Source of the DNA: an uncultured Schlesneria sp.
GTDB taxonomy: Bacteria; Planctomycetota; Planctomycetia; Planctomycetales; Planctomycetaceae
Assembly: GCA_903904835.1 (NCBI GenBank)
Contig: CAIVEI010000189.1
Coordinates: 1-64,000, forward strand
DNA: 64,000 nt
Reading direction: 5' to 3'
Shown here: positions 54,948-64,000 of the stretch, piece by piece
Position numbering within the stretch: the stretch's first letter is position 1
Layout: each line of letters starts with the position of its first letter
Notes under the pieces: generated by a model
Databases searched by the model: none
Told to the model about the DNA's origin: nothing
Seen by the model: the letters and a program-made list of their open reading frames with translations, nothing else
Made by a program: the position numbers and the translations under genes

Positions 54948-57900
54948 TCAAGCCCTTCTCATATCCAACGTGAATGGGTAGTCAACATTCTTTTCGTTCT
55001 CTGGGATCATCTGAATTCCAGGAGTGTGACCGATTTGGAAGAATCTTGCCACCCGGCGACTTTCTGCTTCGTATGCATTTACCGGGAAGGTTGCGTAGTG
55101 CCGGCCTCCTGGATGAGAGACATGCCAAGTGCAGCCTCCGATCGATTTCTTGTTCCACATATCGAGGAGATCGAACACGAGCGGCGAATGAACTCCAATC
55201 GTCGGGTGCAGGCACGACGGTGGCTGCCAGGCTCGGAAACGAACCCCGGCCACAAATTCGCCTTTTGTTCCCGTTGGATGAAGCGGCACGCGTCGCCCGT
55301 TACATGTAATGACGAATCGCGGATCTGTCAGTCCGCGGACTTTGACCTGAACTCGTTCAACCGACGAATCGACATAACGAGCGGCTCCCGTACCGCCAAA
55401 CTCTTCACCAAGTACGTGCCATGGTTCAATCGCCTGACGCAATTCAATATGGACTCCGGAAATCGTCAGCTCACCAATTAATGGAAATTTGAACTCGACG
55501 TGTGGAGCGAACCATTTGCTCTCAAATCGGAATCCCGATTCATTCAAGTCGTCCAGGACTTCGTTAAAGTCTTGTTCAACGAAGTGAGGCAACATAAATC
55601 GATCGTGCAATGTCGTTCCCCAACGGACAAGCGGCTCGCGGTAGGGTTTATTCCAGAAACGTGCGATGAGCGATCGAACCAGGAGCTGTTGCGTCAAGCT
55701 CATTCGTTCGTGTGGCGGCATCTCAAAGCCACGCATCTCGACCAAGCCCAATCGACCGCTCGAACTGTCCGGTGAGAACAATTTGTCGATACAAAACTCG
55801 GCTCGATGCGTATTTCCGGTCAAATCCGTCAGCAAGTGACGAAACACCCGGTCGACCAGCCACGGTGGGCACGGACCGTTTTCCGGCAGTTGCGAACAGG
55901 CAATTTCCATCTCGTACAGGTTTTCGTGTCGAGCTTCATCCAATCGCGGTGCCTGGCTCGTCGGACCGATAAATAGCCCCGAGAAAAGATAAGACAAGGA
56001 CGGACGGTTGTTCCAATACGAAACCAAACTTCGCAGAAGATCGGGGCGTCGCAGGAATGGGCTTTGAGCCGGAGACGGCCCTCCCATGACGATATGGTTA
56101 CCCCCACCAGTTCCTGTGTGCCGGCCGTCAAGCATGAACTTTTCGGTACTGAGCCGTGACAGATGAGCCTCTTCGTAGAGGACGGTCGTGTTACGAACCA
56201 GTTCTTTCCAAGTGCGCGACGGCTGCAAGTTGACTTCGATCACACCAGGATCAGGAGTCACTTTGAAATGGTCGACTCGGTAGTCATACGGCGGCGGATA
56301 ACCTTCGATCCGAACCGGCATCGATAATTCATCGGCAGTCGCTTCGATTGCCGAAACCAGTTCGAGATATTGTTCGATTCGATCCACGGGTGGCATAAAG
56401 ATATGCAACACGCCACCTCGGGGTTCAACGCACAGTGCTGTTCGAACGATTGGTTCGAAATTTGACGACAGGCCCGGACTATCGGCACTTTCGAGGTCAG
56501 AACCATGAACGCCATTTGATGAGCCATTATCAGCCCATGTCCCGTGGCCGGAACTTCCGTTATATAACGGTCGTCGCGACGTTGATTCGCCGTTCCCCAG
56601 TCGTGCTGTTGCTTCGTCGGCGGCACCTGCTAACACAGGTTCCAGATCATCGAGTGAACGTTTTACGTAGTCGAGAATGCGACCCCGAGTTTGAAGCACA
56701 CGTGGCACAGCCAAATCGGGTTTCAATGACTTAATATCGAAACCGTTCGGATGCGTCTGGTGGGCAAGCTGCCCGTTCAGCGATGGACGAGACAATTCGC
56801 CACGCTCGGCCATTGGGTCAAGTTCGGCAACCTCAGGCCGATCCTCAGGACGCAGCCAAGGTAACGAATCGAGCGGCAGCCGATATCCCATCGGTGAATC
56901 ACCAGGGACAAGAAACATTCGCCCTTGTCGCAAATACCAGGGGCCACTGGTCCACCGAGTCAGCGCATTAGATGCATAGTTCGGCATGATCGGCAATACA
57001 AAGCCGACGGTGCTGGCCAACCCTTGTTCGAAGACACGAGCCAGTCTCGCCCGATCTTCCTCGTTGTCGAGCTTGGAATCGAACGGATCGACATTGACTG
57101 GTAGCTTTCGCGCCTTCCAAAGGTAATACCACGTATCCTCGTATCCGGGCACGACGTGTTCGGATTGGACCTGCAACTGATCCGCCAGCATCGTAATAAA
57201 TTCTCGAGCTTCCTTCTCACCGTGGCCATAATCGCGATCATCGTCGGCAATCAGATCGGGACGCGTCCATACGGGCTCTGTGTCTTTCCTCCAGTAGCAG
57301 CCAAGAGCCCAGCGTGGCAGTGATTCGCCGGGATACCATTTCCCCTGACCGAAGTGAAGCAGCGGTCCATTCGCAAATCGATTTGCCAACCGTCGAAATA
57401 GTGTTCCGCCCAGCTTCCGCTTGGTGTCCCCCAGCGCGGCGGTATTCCACTCAGGTTCGTCGCGATGATCGATGGATACGAATGTTGGTTCACCTCCCAT
57501 CGTGAACGAGCGGGGGCCGATCGCCAGTTCGCGATCAACGTAATCACCCAATTGCTCGATGTCTGCCCACTGCTCTTCAGTGTAGGGCTTCGTCACACGC
57601 GGATCTTCGTGGACGCGTGTGATTGTCATTTCAAAGCCGAATTCGACCTCGCATTTGTCGACGCCGCCAGAGATCGGTGAGGCCGATTGAGGATCAGGGG
57701 TCGCAGCCAGCGGAATATGACCTTCGCCTGCGAGTAGACCTGACGTTGGGTCGAGCCCCACCCAACCCGCACCCGGCAAAAATACTTCCGCCCATGCGTG
57801 CAAGTCCGTGAAATCCGTCGCGGCACCGGAAGGTCCGTCAAGCGACGCAACGTCAGGTTTCAGCTGCAGCAAGTATCCTGAGACGAACCGCGATGCGAGT

Positions 57901-58484
57901 CCAACATGTCGCAACAATTGAACCAGTAGCCATGCTGAATCACGGCAAGAACCGGTTTTCTTTGTCAGCGTTTCTTCGCATGTCTGAACACCGGGTTCCA
58001 TACGAATGACGTAGCCAACGGCCTTTTGAACATATTGATTAAAATCGACAATACAGTCATTCGTCGTGACGGAATGCCGAGGTGCTCTCTCAACAAAGGA
58101 TTGCATCTCAGTTGAAAGAGGTTCCGTCACGAGATACGGCTGCAATTGCGTCTTAAGAGACGGAGCATACGAGAATGGGAAATTCGTTGCTTCAGGTTCA
58201 AGAAAGAAATCGAACGGATTGATGACCGTCATGTCGGCGACCAGATCAACCTCGACCGAGAGTTGCCTGGTTTTTTCAGGAAAGACGAGACGAGCCAGGA
58301 AATTGCCGTAAGGATCTTGTTGCCAGTTCAAAAACTGCTTATCAGGCAGTACCTTCAGCGAGTAGCTGAGGATCGGAGTTCGACAATGTGGCGCAGGACG
58401 AAGTCGAATGACTTGCGGCGACAGATTGACGAGCCGGTCGTATGAATAAGTGGTCTTATGATGTAGTGCAACTCGAATGGTCAT
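54948..58484 (-). CDS. Transglutaminase-DUF2126 fusion protein
   Basis: About 1178 residues from the ATG at 58484 (MTIRVALHHKTTYSYD); a frame from 58529 is longer. The transglutaminase-like domain (1-270) has C180 (GSCRDSAW), H229 (DLHAWAE) and D245 (GLDPTSG). The rest (about 310-1178) is DUF2126, with FTMGGEPTFVS near 342, WYPGESLPRWAL, GGGNHIVMGGPSP and PPHERMSLTQ. DUF2126 has no settled activity. It falls between the alpha-E gene and the ATP-grasp fusion gene, each a known partner in this family of clusters. Confidence 0.94.
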   Translation of the reverse strand: MTIRVALHHKTTYSYDRLVNLSPQVIRLRPAPHCRTPILSYSLKVLPDKQFLNWQQDPYGNFLARLVFPEKTRQLSVEVDLVADMTVINPFDFFLEPEATNFPFSYAPSLKTQLQPYLVTEPLSTEMQSFVERAPRHSVTTNDCIVDFNQYVQKAVGYVIRMEPGVQTCEETLTKKTGSCRDSAWLLVQLLRHVGLASRFVSGYLLQLKPDVASLDGPSGAATDFTDLHAWAEVFLPGAGWVGLDPTSGLLAGEGHIPLAATPDPQSASPISGGVDKCEVEFGFEMTITRVHEDPRVTKPYTEEQWADIEQLGDYVDRELAIGPRSFTMGGEPTFVSIDHRDEPEWNTAALGDTKRKLGGTLFRRLANRFANGPLLHFGQGKWYPGESLPRWALGCYWRKDTEPVWTRPDLIADDDRDYGHGEKEAREFITMLADQLQVQSEHVVPGYEDTWYYLWKARKLPVNVDPFDSKLDNEEDRARLARVFEQGLASTVGFVLPIMPNYASNALTRWTSGPWYLRQGRMFLVPGDSPMGYRLPLDSLPWLRPEDRPEVAELDPMAERGELSRPSLNGQLAHQTHPNGFDIKSLKPDLAVPRVLQTRGRILDYVKRSLDDLEPVLAGAADEATARLGNGESTSRRPLYNGSSGHGTWADNGSSNGVHGSDLESADSPGLSSNFEPIVRTALCVEPRGGVLHIFMPPVDRIEQYLELVSAIEATADELSMPVRIEGYPPPYDYRVDHFKVTPDPGVIEVNLQPSRTWKELVRNTTVLYEEAHLSRLSTEKFMLDGRHTGTGGGNHIVMGGPSPAQSPFLRRPDLLRSLVSYWNNRPSLSYLFSGLFIGPTSQAPRLDEARHENLYEMEIACSQLPENGPCPPWLVDRVFRHLLTDLTGNTHRAEFCIDKLFSPDSSSGRLGLVEMRGFEMPPHERMSLTQQLLVRSLIARFWNKPYREPLVRWGTTLHDRFMLPHFVEQDFNEVLDDLNESGFRFESKWFAPHVEFKFPLIGELTISGVHIELRQAIEPWHVLGEEFGGTGAARYVDSSVERVQVKVRGLTDPRFVITCNGRRVPLHPTGTKGEFVAGVRFRAWQPPSCLHPTIGVHSPLVFDLLDMWNKKSIGGCTWHVSHPGGRHYATFPVNAYEAESRRVARFFQIGHTPGIQMIPENEKNVDYPFTLDMRRA

Positions 58485-58570
58485 GATCGGTTTTCTTGTG
58501 TGTAAATCTGGGCCTTGTTTTAAACACAACCCACCGGGAGTGTCTCTGTGTTCAACGATTCAGGGTTTGA

Positions 58571-59617
58571 TCATCCTTGAGACTGGCTGCTGGAATCTTG
58601 TGTTTGTCCGCCGCTTTCGGGCAATGAAGTACTTTTTCCGTATGATTTCCTCGTGACTTTCGTAGGCTTGATGATCGGTTCGACGGCAAAGAATGTATCG
58701 GAAATCGCGTTTCCGACTTCGTTCATCTTTCCTTGGAATTGATCAATGAACTCGTGCAATCCCGTTGCGAAGATCTCGTCAATATTGGTGTAGTCGAGTT
58801 CTGAGCGTAATCGGCCAAGATACTGTTCGGCTCGATTTTCAAAATTCCCCCGTATTCCACCCGTAATCGTCAGGAGCGAATGCTCGGCTCGGCTGACACA
58901 GAAGCGAACGGCACGCGGAAATTCACGGTCCAGTAACAGGAATTCGGCCACTTGCTGTGGCGTCATTCGACCATGCGCTTTGCGATACATTTCGAGAGCA
59001 CTTGCGGACTTTAAGAGCGCAGACCACTGGTTAGTATCGAGTTGCGTCCCAACGTCTGAAACCTGAGGCAGCAACAGATAATACTTGACGTCGAGAATTC
59101 GAGATGTCTTATCCGCTCGCTCAATCAATTGCCCCATACGATGAAAATGCCAGGCTTCGTTGTGCGAAAGCGTTGATTGAACCGCACCGTCTAAAGTGTA
59201 GGCAGATAACTTGATTTGAGTGAAGAAATCAAAGGGAGATCCCAGGACCTGTGGTTGCGATGCGGTCTTAACCAGCAGGAAGAATTTGTTCAATTCTTCC
59301 CACATCGGCGAACTGATCATGTCACGAACGGTTCTCGCATTCTCTCGTGCCGTTCGTAAACAGCAAAGGATCGAGTTGGGATTCTGAGTATCAAACGTCA
59401 AAAATTGAATGACGTTCTGCTGCGTTCCTTCAGGGTAACGCTTCTGAAAATCGTCATGGTCACCCGTGGTGTAAATCAGTGGATCCCAATGTCGTTCCAT
59501 TTCAGGACCGACATCCAGAGCCAGATTCAAATTGACGTCGATGAACCGGGCCACATTTTCGGCTCGTTCCACGTATCGGCTCATCCAGTAAATCGAGTCG
59601 GCAACGCGGCTCAGCAT
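58571..59617 (-). CDS. Alpha-E domain protein
   Basis: A 348-residue, mostly helical protein of the alpha-E (DUF403/COG2307) family: MLSRVADSIYWMSRYVERAENVARFIDVN-type start, SILCCLRTARENARTVRD, WHFHRMGQLIERADKTSRILDVKYYLLLP (shorter pieces identify it). It encodes the stand-alone partner of the ATP-grasp protein at 59847-61340 and has a paralog fused in the 857-residue protein. Biochemical role is unknown. The last 30 residues are Ser/Gln rich. Confidence 0.94.
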   Translation of the reverse strand: MLSRVADSIYWMSRYVERAENVARFIDVNLNLALDVGPEMERHWDPLIYTTGDHDDFQKRYPEGTQQNVIQFLTFDTQNPNSILCCLRTARENARTVRDMISSPMWEELNKFFLLVKTASQPQVLGSPFDFFTQIKLSAYTLDGAVQSTLSHNEAWHFHRMGQLIERADKTSRILDVKYYLLLPQVSDVGTQLDTNQWSALLKSASALEMYRKAHGRMTPQQVAEFLLLDREFPRAVRFCVSRAEHSLLTITGGIRGNFENRAEQYLGRLRSELDYTNIDEIFATGLHEFIDQFQGKMNEVGNAISDTFFAVEPIIKPTKVTRKSYGKSTSLPESGGQTQDSSSQSQG

Positions 59618-59846
59618 TTTTATTATCTCGTAACGATGAAAGTTCAGGTTTGCTGGGACACGAAGGCGGAAGACTTCCAGGCTATTTTCCGCGTGGGAAC
59701 GTGATGGTTTTTTGGTTGTCGGGCGAAGAACAAGTCAAATGTTGCTGGCGTCATTTTGAAGTCACATAAGTTGTTCCCAGCTCGACAATTGGATAAGCGA
59801 ACTCATTGTCCTATATCCCCGCAGTGTTTAACGCAATCAGCACAGT

Positions 59847-61340
59847 TCAAACACGCGGCGTTCCGTTTTTCAAGACCCAAGTATCCTTGCTTCCTCCTCC
59901 TTGAGATGAATTCACAACCAGCGATCCCTTCACAAGAGCGACTCGCGTCAACCCCCCTGGAAGTATGTAAATGTCTTCCCCGTAAAGGATGTATGGTCGA
60001 AGGTCCACATGACGGCCCTCCAGCCGATCACCAACAATCGTGGGGACTCGCGACAACGACAATGTCGGCTGTGCAACGTAGTTTCTTGGGTTGGAAGTGA
60101 TTAATTCTTTGTACTTATCAAGCTGCTCGCGAGTCGCTCGTGGCCCTACCAGAATGCCGTATCCCCCCGATTCGTTGGCAGGCTTGATCACCAGCTCGGC
60201 AATGTGCTCAAGAACATACTGTCGCTGCTCGTCGTTCGCACAAAGATACGTTGGGACGTTCGGCAGAATCATCTCTTCGCCGAGATAGTACTTAATCATC
60301 TGGGGAACATATGCGTAAACAGCCTTGTCGTCAGCGATACCAGTTCCGGGTGCATTGGCGAGCGCGATTCGGCCTGCTCGATAAACATCCATGAGTCCCG
60401 GGACTCCGAGCGTGGAATCGGCACGGAAAGTCAGCGGATCGAGGAATTCATCGTCGATTCGACGGTAAATGACGTCAACACGTTCCAGCCCCCTCGTTGT
60501 TCGCATGTGAACAAAACCGTTTGTCACGACAAGATCCGAGCCTTGGACAAGCTCCACACCCATCTGTTGGGCCAGGAAACAGTGTTCGAAATAGGCTGAG
60601 TTATAAATGCCGGGCGTCATCACCACGACCGTCGGTTCCTCGGTCGTCGGAGGTGCAATGTGTTGCAGCATTTTCAACAATTGCTCAGGATAATCCTCGA
60701 CAGGCATCACCGACAGTCCGTTGAACAACTGCGGGAATGTTCGCTTCATGACCTCGCGATTTTCGAGGACGTACGAGACACCCGACGGACACCGCAGATT
60801 GTCTTCCAGGACATAAACGGTGCCATCCGCATCACGAACAAGATCCGTTCCCGTGATGTGACACCAGATGCCGCCCGGGGGATTGAGGCCGACGCACTGT
60901 TTCAGAAAATTCCGGCTCGAACGAACCATGTACTCCGGAAAAATTCCCTCTTTGACAATATTTTGATCGTGATAAATATCATCGATGAAAAGGTTCAGGG
61001 CTTTGATCCGCTGTTTCAATCCGGATTCAATATAACGCCACTCGGCGCTCTCGATGATTCGCGGAATCAGATCAAATGGCCAGATTTTTTCCGTGCCTGC
61101 CTCGTGCCCATACACGTTAAACGTGATTCCCATATTCAGCAGTGCCTGGTCCGCGACACGCTGCCGACGAATCAGTTCCCCATCGGTTAAGCCTTTTAGC
61201 CGTGATGCCAGCAACTCACCTCTTGGACGTGGTTGCCCACCTTCCAGGAACATCTCGTCGTAAAAACCCACAGTCTCATAATTGTGAAACGCCAAATCTG
61301 CGGGCATTGATTGATTTGAGCTATCGGTGGCAGCGAGCAT
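59847..61340 (-). CDS. Circularly permuted ATP-grasp protein (stand-alone, active-site intact)
   Basis: A 497-residue protein of the circularly permuted type 2 ATP-grasp family (COG2308). It keeps the metal-site motif [18 protein letters not shown] (E179, N181), the [13 protein letters not shown] strand, the [11 protein letters not shown] stretch and the nucleotide loop [14 protein letters not shown] (K386, 391-395). Such enzymes are predicted amide ligases making peptide-like products. First gene of the cluster, transcribed from a 224-bp gap shared with no other gene start. The C-terminus is short (…[14 protein letters not shown]). Confidence 0.93.
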   Translation of the reverse strand: MLAATDSSNQSMPADLAFHNYETVGFYDEMFLEGGQPRPRGELLASRLKGLTDGELIRRQRVADQALLNMGITFNVYGHEAGTEKIWPFDLIPRIIESAEWRYIESGLKQRIKALNLFIDDIYHDQNIVKEGIFPEYMVRSSRNFLKQCVGLNPPGGIWCHITGTDLVRDADGTVYVLEDNLRCPSGVSYVLENREVMKRTFPQLFNGLSVMPVEDYPEQLLKMLQHIAPPTTEEPTVVVMTPGIYNSAYFEHCFLAQQMGVELVQGSDLVVTNGFVHMRTTRGLERVDVIYRRIDDEFLDPLTFRADSTLGVPGLMDVYRAGRIALANAPGTGIADDKAVYAYVPQMIKYYLGEEMILPNVPTYLCANDEQRQYVLEHIAELVIKPANESGGYGILVGPRATREQLDKYKELITSNPRNYVAQPTLSLSRVPTIVGDRLEGRHVDLRPYILYGEDIYILPGGLTRVALVKGSLVVNSSQGGGSKDTWVLKNGTPRV

Positions 61341-61564
61341 TTCTCGTCTTTCTGATGGAGACTCCGAAATTGTCGACTTTTGCCCCTACCTTCGTTGAAC
61401 TCCATTTAAACGGCCTAAAGTTCAGGCATTAGTCGCTCAGGGAACCGGCAGAAAATACATATGTAGGGCAATTTCGACGTCTGGATCTACAAAGGCAACT
61501 GTCATGCCGCACAGTATATCAAAAAATGCCCTTCTTCGTTGCAAGTGGACTTTCCCTTTCAGAT

Positions 61565-62488
61565 TCATTGCGATTTGGCGGTCAAGTCGATCCCCATATC
61601 CAGAAAGAGCATTTTCATGTCTTCCCAAACATCCTTTTTGGCTGCGGGATTACGCATCAGGTATGCAGGGTGATACGTGCAAAGGACTTTTGCTCGCCCG
61701 TAAGTAAAAAATTTCCGGCGCAATTTGCCAATCGTTTCCGTTGAGCCCAGCAGATTCTGCGCGGCACAAGCACCCCAGCAGACGATGTATTCTGGATTGA
61801 CATGTGCCAATTGTCCATCGAGATACTCGCGGCAATTTGATGCCTCTTCCGGGGCAGGAAGTCGGTTACCCGGCGGCCGGCATCGGAGAACGTTACAGAT
61901 ATAGATGTCCTCCCGCCGCAAACGACAGGCTTTGATAATATCGTTCAAGAGCTGGCCTGCTCGTCCCACAAACGGTTCGCCTTGCACATCTTCGTCCGCA
62001 CCTGGTGCTTCGCCGACAAAGACGATCCTGGCCTGTGGGTTACCTACGCCGAATACGGTCTGCGTTCTTGTGGAAGCGAGTTCCTGGCATCGCGTGCAGC
62101 TTTTGACCCGTTCTGCCAGCGCGGCCAATCCTGAAATACGGTCAGCGAGTGGAAGATCTAAGGGTTGAAATTGAATCGGGACTAACGGGGGAGGAGCGCT
62201 CTTTTTCTTGGCCAATTGGGAACTCTCTGCTTCGACCAGTGGATGGGAATGGGGATGACTGGTCGCTAAAACTGTCGAACCAGATAACGGGGAAAACTTT
62301 TCAGGCGGGCTGTCCGTAACTCGCTGAGGCACCGTTGTATGTGCCTGTAATTGTGGGGTTTGCGCTGGTTTTCGAGGCGAAATCGGATCGATTCGCCTCC
62401 AGTGAGTCACACCAGCTCGACGAAGTCCTTCCAACTGTTGAATGACCGCGAGTCGGATCTGATCGCTGCTCAAATTTGTTTCATCCAT
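61565..62488 (-). CDS. Family-4 uracil-DNA glycosylase
   Basis: A 307-residue Fe-S uracil-DNA glycosylase. Catalytic motif GEAPGADED (159-167) and HPAYL (273-277) flank a PFVGRAG loop. Four cysteines suit a 4Fe-4S cluster: C131, C134, C219 and C237. The first about 105 residues are a basic, Pro/Ser-rich extension of unknown use that is not part of the catalytic fold. It removes uracil from DNA in base excision repair. It stands apart from the ATP-grasp cluster by 224 bp. Confidence 0.92.
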   Translation of the reverse strand: MDETNLSSDQIRLAVIQQLEGLRRAGVTHWRRIDPISPRKPAQTPQLQAHTTVPQRVTDSPPEKFSPLSGSTVLATSHPHSHPLVEAESSQLAKKKSAPPPLVPIQFQPLDLPLADRISGLAALAERVKSCTRCQELASTRTQTVFGVGNPQARIVFVGEAPGADEDVQGEPFVGRAGQLLNDIIKACRLRREDIYICNVLRCRPPGNRLPAPEEASNCREYLDGQLAHVNPEYIVCWGACAAQNLLGSTETIGKLRRKFFTYGRAKVLCTYHPAYLMRNPAAKKDVWEDMKMLFLDMGIDLTAKSQ

Positions 62489-62861
62489 TTTTCATCCAAC
62501 GTCAATCACCCGACAAAGGATCATCGATTCCAGCGAGACATCAGATTTTGTGCAAAACAAAATATCATTCGCGGGTTTTTCATTCGAATCAAACCCATCC
62601 AACGTTCCACCCGACAGGTTTGACTTCAAAGACCTTTCGATGTCGCCATTAGTGTGACATCATTTGTACCACCTCGCCACCGTAGCGTTCGATCAGTCGA
62701 AAATCGTTTTCCTGCTGAAAAATGGAAAAGAGGAACCGGAAAATTTCTTCGTCTTGCAATATTTGCCGGTTTTGGCCTAAAACCCGGCTGCGGATACTGG
62801 ATGCGATTATCGTTCGTTCGGTCCGACCGTGTTTTTCGGTCTCTCAAGGGATGGAGAGGTC
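62489..62861. other. Divergent intergenic region: uracil-DNA glycosylase / lipoprotein
   Basis: About 370 bp between divergent genes. Near its right end GGAGAGG precedes the lipoprotein ATG by three bases and is a strong ribosome site. Open frames across the gap are low in protein likeness. No clear promoter box pair is asserted. Confidence 0.5.
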
Positions 62862-64000
62862 ATGCGATTTGCTCTTCGTAATTCAATGTACTGTTTCTTG
62901 GCATTCACGGCTTTATTCACGGGCTGTGGAACTCAATCAGCGCCCGTCGCCGAGTTCAATACGGACGACCCGTTGCTGGCGGAAATGGCCGAAGCCAAGG
63001 GAGGACTTCCGTTACTTGCCGTTCCAGGTCCAGATGACGGGAAAACACCCAACAAATCAGGCAAGGTAACCCAGGCTGCTGCGAAGTCTGCCCCAGGCCT
63101 GTTACCCAAGGGATTATTCGGAAAGAAAACTCCGCAACAACAGGCGGCACCGGAAGCGGAAGAAGAGCCTGCCCCCCGGAAAGTCGCTGAGAAAGGTTCG
63201 CCTGAATGGTTGCTGAACGAAATTCAGCGAGTCCGATTGTTGCCACTGCCACGCGAAGCGGAAGCCGAAAACGAATCGGACGACTCCGAAGAAGACGAAC
63301 AACCTCTGACCCCCGCACAAGAAAAGAAATTTGCTGAAGAGATCGAGAAAACGCGAGCAATCCGCAGGGAACGTAACTTTCAGATCATTAAGCTCGCGGA
63401 AGAGTGTCTCCAGAAGACAAGCAAGAATCCTGAGCAAGAACCGATCTTCTCGGCCGCAGTCCATAACCTGCTCGACGCCCGATTGCAGTTGGCTTTACAA
63501 GGTGATACGGACAGCATCGAAGCCCTGTACGAAGCTGAAAAAGTCTTTTTCGAGCGAAACCCCAAATCGGATTCTGCCTCGGAATCTGCATTGACCCTGG
63601 TCAACCTTGCCCATGCGAATGCACTTCGATACGGGAGCAAGAATCCCAATTGGCTAAAAGAATTTTCCAAGCGAGCCCAAGTCTATGCCTCGCGATTTCC
63701 TGATGAGGCACCTCGGTCAGTGCCGCTGTTGATGGCAGCGGCACGTAGCTGCGAAAATAATGGTCAGGCTGAAGACGCAAAAACCTGCTATTCGTTGATC
63801 AGCTCCAGGTTTGCACAGACTCCCCAAGGCCAGCAGGCGCAAGGAACCCTGAGGCGGTTGCAGTTAAAGGGGCAAGAACTGGATCTTTCTGGACCTGGCA
63901 TTGACGGAAACGACATTGATGTCAAAGCCTATAAAGGAAAAATGGTTCTGATCGTGTTCTGGGCATCTAACGCTCAACCATTCGTCCAGCAGCTTCCAAA
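62862..64000 (+). CDS. TlpA-like lipoprotein, 3' end cut by window
   Basis: Open from the ATG at 62862 to the edge (379 codons), with GGAGAGG just upstream. A lipoprotein signal ends FTGC (about residue 24). An acidic, proline-rich low-complexity stretch and a helical TPR-like region (about 150-310) follow. A thioredoxin-like domain starts near 345 (YKGKMVLIVFWASNAQPF), aligned with the WAxWCxPC strand of TlpA/ResA, but the CxxC cysteines are replaced by Asn-Ala-Gln-Pro. So redox activity by that pair is not expected. The remainder is beyond the window. Confidence 0.85.
   Translation, partial: MRFALRNSMYCFLAFTALFTGCGTQSAPVAEFNTDDPLLAEMAEAKGGLPLLAVPGPDDGKTPNKSGKVTQAAAKSAPGLLPKGLFGKKTPQQQAAPEAEEEPAPRKVAEKGSPEWLLNEIQRVRLLPLPREAEAENESDDSEEDEQPLTPAQEKKFAEEIEKTRAIRRERNFQIIKLAEECLQKTSKNPEQEPIFSAAVHNLLDARLQLALQGDTDSIEALYEAEKVFFERNPKSDSASESALTLVNLAHANALRYGSKNPNWLKEFSKRAQVYASRFPDEAPRSVPLLMAAARSCENNGQAEDAKTCYSLISSRFAQTPQGQQAQGTLRRLQLKGQELDLSGPGIDGNDIDVKAYKGKMVLIVFWASNAQPFVQQLP

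Noticed and set aside
54813-55481. 222-codon plus-strand frame
   Set aside because: Antisense to the DUF2126 protein; no recognisable features.

Overview
The window looks like chromosome of a planctomycete, probably order Planctomycetales. The strongest markers are the adjacent pair of a PSD1/DUF1549/DUF1553 cytochrome-domain protein and a Tat-exported DUF1501 protein (about 40.9-45.6 kb), an ECF sigma factor with a large membrane and extracytoplasmic extension, many c-type cytochromes and lipoproteins, and several families of small dispersed palindromic repeats. Genus is not determined.

Layout. (1) 1-4.46 kb is a decaying accessory stretch. It holds a 33-bp-arm inverted repeat, GTTCGA direct repeats, ATTAG repeats phased at 10 bp, one hypothetical gene and three Rpn/PD-(D/E)XK nuclease-like genes, all damaged: a C-terminal remnant, a 5'-truncated copy, and a nearly complete copy broken by an in-frame TGA at codon 26. 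(2) 4.46-24.6 kb, all on the minus strand, reads as one respiratory operon of about 20 kb. In transcription order: Rieske protein, cytochrome b N-terminal half, cytochrome b C-terminal half, a 1359-residue octaheme cytochrome c with an inserted PDZ domain, a cupredoxin-like lipoprotein, a diheme lipoprotein, cytochrome oxidase II and I, heme A synthase, heme O synthase, oxidase III and IV, an ABC ATPase and permease, SCO1, a DUF420 membrane protein and a small CPMC membrane protein. It encodes a quinol:cytochrome c oxidoreductase, an A2-type aa3 oxidase, the probable carriers between them and the heme A/copper maturation factors. (3) 24.96-33.5 kb, plus strand, is mostly housekeeping: proB, cobA-hemD fusion, tilS, an MFS transporter, bioF, a HIT protein and a DUF3500 protein.

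(4) 33.6-40.7 kb, minus strand: DJ-1/PfpI protein, DUF58 protein, S41 peptidase, ceramidase-like protein, a MoaD/ThiS-like protein overlapping a BNR-repeat protein, and a VOC protein, with dispersed repeats in the gaps. (5) 40.9-48.9 kb: the PSD1 and DUF1501 genes, a perfect 42-bp palindrome, the tethered ECF sigma factor and a GDSL hydrolase. (6) 48.9-61.3 kb: thrS, then a five-gene ATP-grasp / alpha-E / transglutaminase cluster. It contains two sets of the same parts. One set is separate ATP-grasp, alpha-E and transglutaminase-DUF2126 genes. The other is an ATP-grasp-alpha-E fusion plus a short transglutaminase. The set that is fused has lost the residues expected for ATP-grasp catalysis. 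This is the best candidate for an incompletely described system. (7) 61.5-64 kb: a family-4 uracil-DNA glycosylase, then a TlpA-like lipoprotein that runs off the right edge.

No tRNA, rRNA, CRISPR array or intact insertion sequence was seen. All calls come from reading the sequence and translations; no database search was run.
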